From NCBI GenBank assembly GCA_963725175.1, contig CAVRXH010000006.1, forward strand, positions 6,758,001 to 6,822,000: a stretch of DNA of 64,000 nucleotides, written 5' to 3'. A program made the position numbers and the translations under genes. Position 1 is the first letter of the stretch. Each line of letters opens with the position of its first letter. Of this stretch, positions 25,672-34,440 are shown in pieces. Under the pieces are notes generated by a model that saw only the letters and a list, made by a program, of their open reading frames with translations, searched no databases and was not told the origin of the DNA. Source of the stretch: DASUBV01 sp963725175. GTDB taxonomy: Bacteria > Actinomycetota > Actinomycetes > Streptosporangiales > Streptosporangiaceae.

Positions 25672-26330
25672 TGACCAGGACCCGCCCGCCCGGCCGCGCC
25701 GGGCTGGGGCTCACCGGGCTCTGCCTCACCGGGCTCTGTCTCACCGGACTGGCAGTCGGCCTGCTCACCACGGCCTGCGGCGCGGCGCCGTCCCCGGCAC
25801 CCGGTCCGGGGGCCGCGCAGGCGGCCGGACCGGGTGCCAGCGTGACTACGGTGCGCGGTGCCGGCCCGGTGAGCGGCTCGTCGGCGAGGCCGGACAGCCC
25901 GGCCGCCCAGCCGGACAGCCCCAGCCCGGCCGCTACGACCGCCGGGCCGAGCGCGCTTCGGCCGGCCCGCCCCGTCGTGCCGCCGCCCCGGCCCACCGGC
26001 GCGCTCGCGCCGGGACTGCCGGAGACCGGGCTCTACGTTGACGGGCCGGACGGCGAGCCGCACTACGTGATCTCGGTGCGCCAGGCCGGCCGGTCGACCA
26101 TCGCCGGCTCGGTCAGCTTCATCTACCAGGACGCGCGCACCGGACTGCTCAGCGCGTACACGGCGGGCAGGCCCCAGGCGGGCGCCATGACGCTGCTGCT
26201 GAAGACCGGCCCGGCCGTCCGGGCGACGGTCAGGCCGCACGGCTTCACCATCGCCGGCTGCGCCAGGTACCTGCCGTTCATCGACAGCCCGGCGGGCTGC
26301 ACGTTCACCTACCACGGCGACCGGCCATGA
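25671..26330 (+). CDS. small exported partner protein, cassette 2
   Basis: 219 residues, coupled to the upstream gene by TGATG. The hydrophobic N-terminus ends LLTTACGAAP, a weak lipobox, so it may be a lipoprotein. A Pro/Ala/Ser-rich spacer follows to about residue 118. The C-terminal domain matches the cassette 1 partner: GLYVD, PHYVISV, SxxFIY, AGCARYL and GCTFTYHG. Overall identity is modest compared with the nearly identical propellers, as expected if the partner co-evolves with the variable hydrolase domain. Function is unknown. Confidence 0.65.
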   Translation: MTRTRPPGRAGLGLTGLCLTGLCLTGLAVGLLTTACGAAPSPAPGPGAAQAAGPGASVTTVRGAGPVSGSSARPDSPAAQPDSPSPAATTAGPSALRPARPVVPPPRPTGALAPGLPETGLYVDGPDGEPHYVISVRQAGRSTIAGSVSFIYQDARTGLLSAYTAGRPQAGAMTLLLKTGPAVRATVRPHGFTIAGCARYLPFIDSPAGCTFTYHGDRP

Positions 26331-26349
26331 CCTGACCACCGCCACGACC

Positions 26350-26393
26350 ACCGCGGCCGGGCCGGGTCCACGATGGCCCGTCCCGGCCGCGGT
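26350..26393. terminator. 12-bp hairpin, terminator of cassette 2
   Basis: ACCGCGGCCGGG and its exact complement are separated by 20 bases, starting 20 bases after the stop codon. Confidence 0.6.
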
Positions 26394-26455
26394 GTGGCGC
26401 AGTCACGCACGGCTCCAGAGCTACTACTGTGCGTTAACAGCTAGGGAAAGGGATC

Positions 26456-28203
26456 ATGCCTGTGGCAGGCCCGCACTTGCCACCGAGGAGACCGACCATG
26501 CCCGCTGGCCAAGGCAGTTCTGCCACTTCAGACTCCGTTGAGTATGCGATCGTCGGCGCCGGGGTCTCCGGCCTGTACGCCGCCTGGCGACTTGTCTGCG
26601 ACCGGCAGCCGGACGCGGGCAAGCCGCCCCCGACGGTGGGCATCTACGAGGCGAGCGGCCGAGTCGGCGGCCGCCTGCTGACCTGGCTGCCGAGGGGCAG
26701 GAATGGCGGCATCCGGGCCGAGCTCGGCGGAATGCGATTCCTCGAACGGCATGGACTTGTGTGTGACCTGATCAAAAAGGTGGGTCTCGGCGGCGAGGTT
26801 ATCCCCTTCCCGGTGGAGGGCCGGGTCTGCGGCTTCTCCTGCGCGGCCGCAGCACGCCGCTGACCATCGCGGATCCCGGCAGGCCCTACAAGCTGGCGGC
26901 CAGTCACCAGTGCAGGCCGGCCGGCCAGCTCCTCGCCCAGGCCGTGCGCGAGATCCTGACGGCACCGGAGAACAGGAAGCACCTATGCGGGAGGCTGCCC
27001 GGCAACAGGGAAGAGTGGGATGAGATCAAGCCGCGCCTGACGTGGGGCGGCCGGGAGCTGTGGAAGCTCGGATTCTGGAACCTCCTCGCCGAAACGGGGA
27101 ATTTCGAGATGTACCAGTACATCCGCGATGGATTCGGCTATTACAGCCTCGCGGAAAACTGGAATGCCGCCGAGGCCCTGCAGAGCATCTTTCTAGACGA
27201 GCCTGATGAGGAGGCCCAGCCGGACCGCATCTACCACAGCCGCCCGGGAGAAGCGGGATACCAGACTCTCGCGTACGGCTTCGACTCGCTCCCCAGGACG
27301 CTGCGAGCACTGCTAAAAGCTGCCGGGTGCGAAGTCTGCCTGGATACCCGGCTGGTGAGGTTCGAGCGCCGGGACAGCGGCTGGGTCCTGGGGCTGAACG
27401 GGCCGGGGGAAAAAGAGCGCACCGTCGAGGCTGGGAAGCTGATCCTGGCCCTGCCCCGGACGGCACTGGAACAGCTTGCGCCCAGTAACTCGTTCAGCCT
27501 CGGCACCGACGCCGAGCTCAGGCGCCGCATCCAGTCGGTCACGCCGATCCCGGCGTTCAAGCTATTCCTGTTCTACAAGACACGCTGGTGGGAGCGGCTC
27601 GGGATCACGGTCGGGCGGTCCGTGAGCGACCTGCCCCTCCGCCAGACCTATTATTTCGCACCCGACCGGAAATCCGGCAGGACCTCGGACTACGGCCTGC
27701 TGATGGCCTCCTACAGCGACGCGGGAGCGGTCGCCTTCTGGAGTTCGCTCATCCAGGATGACCCGCTGCCTGGCGGTGCCGCGAGATCGCCATTCGCGGA
27801 ATTCGTTCACCAGCTCGGGCTCGATGGTGGCCCTAAGCCGCCACCAGATCTGCACGGGGCAAGCCGGGAAATGCTGCGGCACGCCAAGGCCCAGCTAGCC
27901 CTGCTCCATGACCTCCCGGAAGCCAGCATCCCGGATCCCGAGGGCGGCGCTTACGCCTGCTGGGGAGCCGAGCCGGGTGGCTGTGGCTGGAACTTCTGGA
28001 ATCCCGGCGTCCAGGTGAACCAGATGATGCCACAGGTCAGGACACCGCTGGGTGACGCGTCCGTCTGCATCGTCGGCGAGGCGTACTCCGGCATTCAGGG
28101 CTGGGTAGAAGGGGCGCTCACCACCACCGAGCGTGCCCTCCAGGACCATCTGGACCTGGACCCGCCCGGCTGGCTTCGGGAGGATTACTACCTGGGTCGC
28201 TAA
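26456..28203 (+). pseudogene. flavin-containing monoamine oxidase family protein, frameshifted
   Basis: The first 120 residues carry the FAD-binding VGAGVSGLYAAW (GxGxxG) and SGRVGGRLLTW motifs. The frame breaks at 26816-26826: adding one C to GGCCGGG gives the continuation EGPGLRLLLRGRSTP and joins the second frame up to TAA 28203. The C-terminal part has CIVGEAYSGIQGWVEGALTT, the usual FAD-closing segment of amine oxidases. The joined protein would be about 583 residues, a normal length. The substrate cannot be told. An AAAGGGA ribosome-binding site precedes ATG 26456. The stop overlaps the convergent cupin gene by 4 bases. Confidence 0.75.
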
Positions 28204-28643
28204 GGCAGCAGGCGGAAGTCGGCGGTGTCGAAGCCGGGGGCGACGACGCAGCTGACCAGCACGGGGTCGGGACCGGCGGGCGCGGCGGACTGCCAGACGC
28301 CACCAGGAACGAGGGCCTGAGGCTGCTGGCCGGCGCCGAGGTCGCCGCCGAGCAGGACCGCGGTGCCGGCGGCGGGCTGGTGGCCCGAGCCGCCTGTCCG
28401 CAGGCGCAGCGGGCCGCCGCTGTGCCAGAACCACAGCTCGTCAGAGCGCACGAGATGCCAGCGGGACTGTTCTCCCTGGTGCAGCGCGAAGTAGATGGCG
28501 GTCGCGGCGCTGCGCGGTCCGTCATATCCCTTCGGGGCGAAGGAGACCGCGGATCGCCAGGTCTCCCTGAACCATCCGCCTTCGGGATGCGGCATCAGGT
28601 CCAGTTGCTCCGCCAGCGGCGGCCGCGACGGTATCGGTGGCAC
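28200..28643 (-). CDS. cupin domain protein of the DUF985 family
   Basis: 147 residues from GTG 28643. The family signature is clear: PHPEGGWFRETWRS near the N-terminus, AIYFALHQGEQSRWHLVRSDELWFWHSGGPL in the middle, and VSCVVAPGFDTADF at the end. His and Glu residues (WHLVRSDE) are placed as in cupin metal sites. The family is structurally known but its reaction is not settled; a sugar or small-molecule binding role is possible. It is convergent with the amine oxidase gene and may be a single-gene unit. Confidence 0.8.
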   Translation of the reverse strand: MPPIPSRPPLAEQLDLMPHPEGGWFRETWRSAVSFAPKGYDGPRSAATAIYFALHQGEQSRWHLVRSDELWFWHSGGPLRLRTGGSGHQPAAGTAVLLGGDLGAGQQPQALVPGGVWQSAAPAGPDPVLVSCVVAPGFDTADFRLLP

Positions 28644-28729
28644 GTTGCACCTTAACCTTGGCGGACGGACGGGCCGGCAGCCGCCCGCCCGCAGCCGCCC
28701 GCCGCGTCCGGCCGGGCCCGCGCGACGCG

Positions 28730-28999
28730 CTAGCGCGGCGGCGTGTGGTCCTGCCAGGCCGCCGCGCCCGCGGTGGTCGCGGCGACGGTCTTCCGCCAGT
28801 GGTGCTTGACGATCTCACCGGGCGGCATGTTCTGGTCGCCGATCCACCGGCGGGTCGTGGACATCATCATCATCCCGCCGACGGCGAAGCCGGCCATCAG
28901 CAGCACGCTGCCGGCGGCGATCAGCTCGGCGCCGAATACCAGCGGGCCGGTATGGAGCCGGACGGGCCTGGGCATGTGAGTTCTCATCCTGTTTGCCAT
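28730..28999 (-). CDS. small membrane protein of unknown function
   Basis: 89 residues from ATG 28999, with GAAGG just upstream; ATG 28987 is an alternative. One hydrophobic segment (VFGAELIAAGSVLLMAGFAVGGMMMM, about residues 21-46) is followed by a basic cytoplasmic-type tail RRWIGD...HHWRKT. No family is recognised. It is 106 bases downstream of the XRE regulator on the same strand and could be part of that operon. Confidence 0.5.
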   Translation of the reverse strand: MANRMRTHMPRPVRLHTGPLVFGAELIAAGSVLLMAGFAVGGMMMMSTTRRWIGDQNMPPGEIVKHHWRKTVAATTAGAAAWQDHTPPR

Positions 29000-29105
29000 C
29001 GCACCTTCTCTGAAGTTCCGGATGAGCGTCTACCTGCCCGGCCAGCCCAGCCGGTCGTCACTCGCAGCGGGTGATATCGCCGGCCGCAGCCGCGGGAAAG
29101 GGGCG

Positions 29106-29345
29106 TCAGGCGGTCGCGGCCGTGCCTAGCCGGGGGAACGGATCGGCGGAGAAGATCACCTCGACCGGGACCTCGAAGTGCGCGGCGATCCGCAGGGCAA
29201 GGTGCAGGCTCGGGCTGTACTCGCCGCGCTCCAGGTAGCCGACCGTCTGGTAGTGCACGCCGAGGGCGTCGGCCAGCTCGCGCCGGGAGATCCCGCGCTC
29301 GGCCCGCAGCATCGCGATCCGGTTGTAAATGGTCTCGCTGCTCAT
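29106..29345 (-). CDS. XRE-family helix-turn-helix regulator
   Basis: 79 residues from ATG 29345, overlapping the stop of the permease gene as ATGA. Almost the whole protein is an HTH_3 domain: IAMLRAERGISRRELADALGVHYQTVGYLERGEYSPSLHLALRIAAHFEVPVEVIF (split over helices 1-5). Such short XRE regulators encoded at the end of ABC-2 exporter operons usually control that operon. A palindrome lies in front of the operon. Longer upstream extensions of this frame lie inside the permease gene and are not real. Confidence 0.8.
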   Translation of the reverse strand: MSSETIYNRIAMLRAERGISRRELADALGVHYQTVGYLERGEYSPSLHLALRIAAHFEVPVEVIFSADPFPRLGTAATA

Positions 29346-30193
29346 GTCCCCCGCAGCACCTTCTCGCGGCGGGCCGCGACGTTTGAGCCGGACTCGCGGC
29401 GCGCCATCCGCCGCAGCACGACCGGCGCCAGCACGAGGCCCGCGACCGCCCAGGCGGACAGGACGCCGAAGGTGGCCAGGTGGCGCCACGAGTGGCCGAT
29501 CTCCACCGCCGCCATCGCGCTCGGCAGCAGGGCCGAGCGCATCCCGAGCCCCAGCCAGTACATCGGGAAGGCCTGCCCGGTCCATTGCAGGACCGCCGGC
29601 AGGTGCGTGATCGGGTAGAAGATGCCGGAGATCGCGGAAAGCCCGGCCAGCAGCAGGATCCACACCGGCCCGGCGCTGCGCTGGCTGGGGAACAGCGACC
29701 CGAGCACGGCGCCAAACGGCAGCGTGGCGAGCAGTCCGAGCCCGAGCACCCAGGCCAGGGTCAGCCAGCCGCCGGGGCTGCCGATCGCCAGGCCGGTGAA
29801 CAGGAAGGCGCCGGTGATCAGGGTGATCGCGACGGAGAACGCTATCTGCCCGGAGATATTGACGACCTTGCCAAGCAGGTAGCCGAGCATGCCGTTGGGG
29901 ATGGCCTTGGCCCGCAGCAGCGTGCCGTCCTCGCGCTCGACCACGAGCAGGTCGCCCATGGTGACGACTCCGTAGAGCCCGATGTTCAGGCCGAGCACGC
30001 TGACGAGCATCGTGGTGCTCAGCGAGAAGTGCGTCCCCGGCACGTGCGAGTGCCGGGTCCAGATCATCGCGGCGAGGAAGCCGGCGGTCGGGAGCAGGAT
30101 CGCGACCAGGTCACCCGGCGTGGTCAGGGCCTGCCTGAACTCGATGCGGCCGCGAGACAGTCCCGCTCGCGCCGCCGCCAGCGCGGGGCTCAT
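29342..30193 (-). CDS. ABC-2 type transporter permease
   Basis: 283 residues with about six hydrophobic helices, including LVAILLPTAGFLAAMIW, TMLVSVLGLNIGLYGVV and VWILLLAGLSAISGIF. ERED.TLLRAKAIPNGMLGYLLGKV is the conserved cytoplasmic stretch of ABC-2 drug exporters. The start overlaps the ATPase stop as ATGA, so ATPase and permease form one exporter. The C-terminal basic tail overlaps the XRE regulator start. The substrate may be a drug or lipid; it cannot be read from sequence. Confidence 0.85.
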   Translation of the reverse strand: MSPALAAARAGLSRGRIEFRQALTTPGDLVAILLPTAGFLAAMIWTRHSHVPGTHFSLSTTMLVSVLGLNIGLYGVVTMGDLLVVEREDGTLLRAKAIPNGMLGYLLGKVVNISGQIAFSVAITLITGAFLFTGLAIGSPGGWLTLAWVLGLGLLATLPFGAVLGSLFPSQRSAGPVWILLLAGLSAISGIFYPITHLPAVLQWTGQAFPMYWLGLGMRSALLPSAMAAVEIGHSWRHLATFGVLSAWAVAGLVLAPVVLRRMARRESGSNVAARREKVLRGT

Positions 30194-31095
30194 GCCGCCA
30201 CCGCCGTCAGCCCGCGCGGCACGCCGTGCTCCGCCTGGCGGACCAGCGCCAGGTAGGTGTCCTCCAGGCTGGCCCGGCGCACCTCCAGGTCCTCGACCGA
30301 CTCGCCGTACTGCCGGAACAGCTCCCTGACGAACGCCGTCGCGTCGTCCGCCGCGTGCACGAACCGCTGCCCGTCCCGGCTCCAGCGCACCTCGGACTGG
30401 CCCGACATCACCCGGCCCAGCTCATCGGCGGAGCCGTCCGCGATGATCGTGCCGCCGGCCAGGATCAGGATCCGATCCGCGAGGCGTTCGGCCTCGTCCA
30501 GGTCGTGCGTGGTGAGCAGGACGGTGGTCTGCTCCCGGTCGGTGAGCCGGTGCACGACGTCATGGAAGTCGCGCCTGGCCTCGGGGTCGAAGCCGGCCGT
30601 CGGCTCGTCGAGGAACAGCAGCTCGGGCCGCCCCACGATGCCGATCGCCACGTCGAGGCGGCGCCGCTGCCCGCCAGACAGGTGACGTACCCGCTTGCGC
30701 GCGTGCGGGGTCAGCCCGACGGTCTCCAGCAGCTCATCCACATCCCAGGGGCGCGTGACGCTCGCCGTGGAGTAGGGCGCGTAGTAGCGGCCCAGGTGCG
30801 CGAGCAGCTCGCGGACCTGCCATTTCGCGTGGTCGCGCCAGGACTGAAGGACGATGCCGGTCCGCGCCCGCCACGCCTCGCCGCCGTGCGCGGGGTCGGT
30901 GCCGAGCACGCTGACCTCGCCCGCCGAGCGCATCCGGAACCCTTCGAGGACCTCGATCGTGGTGGTCTTGCCCGCGCCGTTCGGCCCGAGCAGGGCGAGC
31001 ACTTCGCCGCGGCGCGCGGCGAAGCTGACGCCGCGGAGCACGTCCGTGCTGCCGTACCGCATCCGCAGGTCACGGACATCGAGCACATCTTCCAT
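30190..31095 (-). CDS. ABC transporter ATP-binding protein (drug-export type)
   Basis: 301 residues from ATG 31095. Walker A is GPNGAGKTTT, the signature is LSGGQRRRLD, Walker B is LLFLDEPTAGFDP and the switch His is in LLTTHDLDEAE. The C-terminal 80 residues, with LEVRRASLEDTYLALV, are typical of DrrA/CcmA-like exporters. It is the first gene of the exporter operon and is followed by the permease with a 4-base overlap. The start is not certain because the ribosome-binding site is weak. Confidence 0.85.
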   Translation of the reverse strand: MEDVLDVRDLRMRYGSTDVLRGVSFAARRGEVLALLGPNGAGKTTTIEVLEGFRMRSAGEVSVLGTDPAHGGEAWRARTGIVLQSWRDHAKWQVRELLAHLGRYYAPYSTASVTRPWDVDELLETVGLTPHARKRVRHLSGGQRRRLDVAIGIVGRPELLFLDEPTAGFDPEARRDFHDVVHRLTDREQTTVLLTTHDLDEAERLADRILILAGGTIIADGSADELGRVMSGQSEVRWSRDGQRFVHAADDATAFVRELFRQYGESVEDLEVRRASLEDTYLALVRQAEHGVPRGLTAVAA

Positions 31096-31112
31096 GCACC
31101 GGAAGATAGCAT

Positions 31113-31123
31113 ATGTACTACAT
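31113..31123. promoter_or_regulatory. palindrome ATGTACTACAT before the ABC exporter operon
   Basis: An 11-base perfect palindrome lies 18-28 bases before the ATPase start, inside an AT-rich stretch that holds the likely promoter. It is a candidate operator for the XRE regulator of the operon. Confidence 0.5.
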
Positions 31124-31142
31124 TCCGTATAGGTCTTACGGC

Positions 31143-31880
31143 CTAGGCGAGGAAGGCGGCCAGCGCCTCCTCGAAGGGCGCGGACGTCGCGGAGTCGTTG
31201 TGGCCGCCGGGCACCTTCAGGTGACTTCCCAGGGGCATGGCGTCCGCTAGCGCCTGCGCGGTCTCGCTGTGCCAGTCCTCCGCGCCGGTCACGACGAGGA
31301 CGGGGACCGTGATCGCCGCCAGCTCCGCCGCGGAGGTCTCGACCCACGAATCGAGCGCCAGCAGCAGCGCCTTCGGGTCACCGCCGGCGGCCAGCAGCGA
31401 CTCCTCCTGCTCGTGCTCGTCGCTGCCCGGCTCGAATGTCCCGGTGCCGCAGCCGCTGAAGAACATCCTGGCCCACACGGTCCGTTCCGCGGTGTGAGCA
31501 ATCGCCTCAAGCCCCTGCCCGATGCTGACCGCCCGCCGGGGCGCCGCGCCGCGGACAAGCATGCGGATCGCGGTCCGGCCGCCGAGCGAGTGCCCGACCA
31601 GGTCATAGTCGCCGAGCCCGAGGTGATCGACCAGCGCGAGCCCGTCGTCGGCGAGGACGTCGGGCGGGTAGGCGGCGGGATCGTGCGGCCTGGCGCTGTC
31701 CCCGTGCGCGCGCAGGTCGGGCATGATCACCCGGTAACCGCGGGCGGCCAGCCGCCCGGCGAACCCGGACTTGGCCCAGCGCGAGCCGCGCGACATGTGC
31801 CCGTGAATGAGGATGAGCGGCCGGCCCGCGCCGGTCTCCTGGTACGCCAGCCGCGCGCCGTCCCGGCCAGGGAAGTCCAT
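31143..31880 (-). CDS. alpha/beta hydrolase
   Basis: 245 residues. The full fold signature is present: ILIHGHM oxyanion region, MPDLRAHGDSA, nucleophile elbow GHSLGGR, acid in VVTGAEDWHS and catalytic His in VPGGHNDS. The length is typical. Substrate unknown. It lies 47 bases upstream of the ABC exporter operon on the same strand and 25 bases downstream of the ADP-ribosylglycohydrolase-like gene. Confidence 0.85.
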   Translation of the reverse strand: MDFPGRDGARLAYQETGAGRPLILIHGHMSRGSRWAKSGFAGRLAARGYRVIMPDLRAHGDSARPHDPAAYPPDVLADDGLALVDHLGLGDYDLVGHSLGGRTAIRMLVRGAAPRRAVSIGQGLEAIAHTAERTVWARMFFSGCGTGTFEPGSDEHEQEESLLAAGGDPKALLLALDSWVETSAAELAAITVPVLVVTGAEDWHSETAQALADAMPLGSHLKVPGGHNDSATSAPFEEALAAFLA

Positions 31881-31904
31881 GATGATCGGCCCGGCTAACG
31901 GCCG

Positions 31905-33071
31905 TCAGGCGCTGGCCGGGGCGCGGCTCAGCGTCCCGAACGCCTCGGCCCGGTCACGCTGCCGCCGCTGGTCGAGCTCGAACACCTCGCGCGCCACGGC
32001 GGCCATCGTCCGCCCGGTGGCCGTCAGGTCGTCGATGCGACTGCCCTCGGTGACGGCCTGCGCCCACTCGGGCGGGATCGCCTCGCTGCCGTGCATCGCG
32101 CCGGAGATGGCCCCGGCCATGGTGGCGATCGAGTCGGAGTCGCGGCCGTAGTTGACGCCGCCGAGCACCGCGGTCCTGAAGTCGCCGCCGGCGATGAGGA
32201 GCATGCCGAGCGCGACGGGCAGCTCCTCGATGGAGTGCGTCCGGCTCGGCCGCCTGGCGTTCAGGCCGGGCTCGCGGTAGTGCTCGCCCACGTTGTCAAA
32301 GGGCTCGACGGCGGCGCGCAGCAGCGGGCCCGCGGCCAGGCAGTCGGTCAGCCCGGCGGCGCGCTCGGTCACCGCGGCGATGGCATCCCTGGTGCCGTCG
32401 CGGGCGAGGTCCAGGCAGGCCCGCACGACGCTGGCCGCCGTGGCGCCGGGGGCCATCGCCCGCGCGACGGCGGCGGCGAACACGCCGGCCGCCTCGCGGC
32501 CGTAACTGGACTGGTGGGCGCCGGACAGCTCGATGGCCTCGGCGTAGGCGCGGCCGGGGTCGGCGGCGTTCACGATGCCGACCGGCGCCATGTACATCGC
32601 CGCGCCGCAGTTCACCATGTTCCCCACCCCGGCCTCGCGGGGGTCGGCGTGCGCGTAGAACAGGCGGGTGACCAGCCACTTCTCGGCCAGGAAGATGCGC
32701 TTGAGCGGGATGGTCTCCTCGTGCAGCTCGGGGATCCAGACCCGCTCGCTGAGCAGCATCGGCACCAGCCGCTCGGCGATGTCGTAGGCGTCCAGGTGGT
32801 CGCGCTTGTCGGCGTACGCCCGGACGAGCAGCCCGGTCATCAGGGTGTCGTCGGTGATGTGCCCGTCGCCCTTGTGGTATGGCGAGGCGGGCCGCCTGAC
32901 CTGCCAGTCGTCGTAGAACGGCCCGACGATGCCGCTGACCGGGCCGCCGTAGCGCTGCTGGATGGCCTCGGGGGTGTAGCCCTCGGTCGGGCCGCCCAGG
33001 GCATCGCCGACGGCCGCGCCGGCCAGGCAGCCGATCGCGCGCCGTTCGAGTTCGTCAGGGCCGTGGGTCAT
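31905..33071 (-). CDS. ADP-ribosylglycohydrolase (ARH/DraG) family protein, copy 1
   Basis: 388 residues. Family motifs are in order: GCLAGAAVGDALGG near 15, ITDDTLMTGLL near 72 (di-metal TDDT), GAHQSSYGREAAGVF and VNYGRDSDSIATMAGAISGA (GxDxD metal site). These are the Mg-binding residues of ARH enzymes, so hydrolysis of an ADP-ribosyl or related N-/O-glycosidic bond is expected. Its start overlaps the 3' end of the LacI gene by 17 bases, so the two are co-transcribed. Together with the sugar importer on the other side, a small-molecule glycoside is as likely a substrate as ADP-ribosyl-protein. Confidence 0.85.
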   Translation of the reverse strand: MTHGPDELERRAIGCLAGAAVGDALGGPTEGYTPEAIQQRYGGPVSGIVGPFYDDWQVRRPASPYHKGDGHITDDTLMTGLLVRAYADKRDHLDAYDIAERLVPMLLSERVWIPELHEETIPLKRIFLAEKWLVTRLFYAHADPREAGVGNMVNCGAAMYMAPVGIVNAADPGRAYAEAIELSGAHQSSYGREAAGVFAAAVARAMAPGATAASVVRACLDLARDGTRDAIAAVTERAAGLTDCLAAGPLLRAAVEPFDNVGEHYREPGLNARRPSRTHSIEELPVALGMLLIAGGDFRTAVLGGVNYGRDSDSIATMAGAISGAMHGSEAIPPEWAQAVTEGSRIDDLTATGRTMAAVAREVFELDQRRQRDRAEAFGTLSRAPASA

Positions 33072-34182
33072 GCGGGTCTCCTGTAAGTGCAGGCCTGTCG
33101 GGTGCGGGTGAGCCGGGTGCGGGTGTGCCGGGTGGAGCTAAGCCAGCGGAGCTGAGGTGGAGCGGGGGCCGGATGGGCTGAGACGACTCCCGCACGACCA
33201 GCCGGGGCGGCACCTGCTCCAGGCGCGGCGGCAGGCCGGGGGCGGCCAGCCGGCCGAGCATCATGGCGGCGGCCAGGCTGCCGCGGCGGGCCGACTCCAG
33301 CGACACGCTGGTCAGCGAGGGCAGGTGCATCTCGGCCAGGTCGGTGTCGTCCACGCCGGTGACCAGCACGTCGCCGGGGACGGCCAGGCCAAGCTCGGCC
33401 AGGGTGCGGATGACGGCGAACGCGAGCAGGTCGTTGCCGCAGGCCACCGCGTCGGGGCGGAACCGGCTCAGCAGGGACCGCGCGGCGACCAGGCCGTCGG
33501 CGTAGGTGAAGTCGGCGGCGTACTCGATCGCGACGTCCCCGGCGGGCAGCCCGGCCGCGGCGACGGTCGTCTCGAAGCCGCGCGTCCTGCGGCGGCCGGG
33601 CGTGGTGTCGACCGGCCCGTTGACCAGCGCGATCCGCCGCGCGCCCGCGGCCAGCAGGTGCTCGGCGGCCAGCCGCAGGCCGGCCTCGGAGTCGGTCTGC
33701 ACGTTGTCGACGAGCGCGCCCTCTGGCAGGTTGCCGACGACGGCGACCGGCGCCGCCGCGGTGGCCAGCGCCCGGAGCAGCTCATGGGTGACCCGGATCG
33801 GCGAGATGATCAGGCCGTCCACGTACCGGCGGCCCAGGCTCTCGATCAGGCTCACCTCGGCGGCCACGTCCGAGCCGGTCGACTGGACGAGCAGCCGGTA
33901 GCCGGACGCCCTGGTGACCGACTCGATGCCGCGCATCATGGCCACGTAGGTCGGGTTGCCCACGTCGGCGATGGCGAAGGCGAGCTGGCCGGTGCGCCCC
34001 GCGCGCAGCGAGCGGGCGGCGGCGTCGGGCACGTAGCCGAGCTGCGCGGCGGCGGCATGGACCCGTTCTTCCATCTCCGGGGTGGCCGCGCCGCCGTTCA
34101 GGACGCGCGACACCGACGCCACGGAGACGCCCGCCAGCCGGGCGACGGTGACCATGGTGGGCCGGGAAGCCGAGGTCGTCAT
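33055..34182 (-). CDS. LacI-family transcriptional repressor
   Basis: 375 residues from ATG 34182 (AAGGAAGG upstream). The N-terminal HTH and hinge are VTVARLAGVSVASVSRVLNG...AAQLGYVPDAAARSL. A periplasmic-binding-protein-like ligand domain follows, with IADVGNPTYVAMMRGIE, DGLIISP, DAVACGNDLLAFAVIRTL and LVTGVDDTDLAEMHLPSLTSVS. A Pro/Ser-rich tail of about 45 residues is unusual. It is divergent from the second ARH gene and the ABC importer. Two similar half-boxes in the divergent region are its likely operators. Confidence 0.9.
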   Translation of the reverse strand: MTTSASRPTMVTVARLAGVSVASVSRVLNGGAATPEMEERVHAAAAQLGYVPDAAARSLRAGRTGQLAFAIADVGNPTYVAMMRGIESVTRASGYRLLVQSTGSDVAAEVSLIESLGRRYVDGLIISPIRVTHELLRALATAAAPVAVVGNLPEGALVDNVQTDSEAGLRLAAEHLLAAGARRIALVNGPVDTTPGRRRTRGFETTVAAAGLPAGDVAIEYAADFTYADGLVAARSLLSRFRPDAVACGNDLLAFAVIRTLAELGLAVPGDVLVTGVDDTDLAEMHLPSLTSVSLESARRGSLAAAMMLGRLAAPGLPPRLEQVPPRLVVRESSQPIRPPLHLSSAGLAPPGTPAPGSPAPDRPALTGDPHDPRP

Positions 34183-34239
34183 GCGTCCTTCCTTATGCGT
34201 GCCTGCACCGGTGCCGGCCGGAGCGGCCCGCAGGCTTGA

Positions 34240-34327
34240 AGACGTTCTCTTCATATCACCCTCGAATCGTACTCTTCTACCTCTTGACAGCGGATATGCG
34301 GGCATTGGAAGCTCTGTAAACGTTCTC
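34240..34327. promoter_or_regulatory. two LacI-type boxes in the divergent region
   Basis: AGACGTTCTC at 34240-34249 and AAACGTTCTC at 34318-34327 share the ACGTT core of LacI-family operators and flank a TTGACA at 34284-34289. One box lies 58 bases before the LacI start and the other 114 bases before the importer operon start, so the repressor could control both directions. Confidence 0.5.
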
Positions 34328-34440
34328 GTAAGACTCCTCGTCAGCGGCGCCGGGGTCAGGTATTCGCCGGCCCGGCGACGTCCCGCCAGGCCCCGCGTCC
34401 CCGCTGCGGGGGCACGCCACCACCACACGAAGGGCACGCG

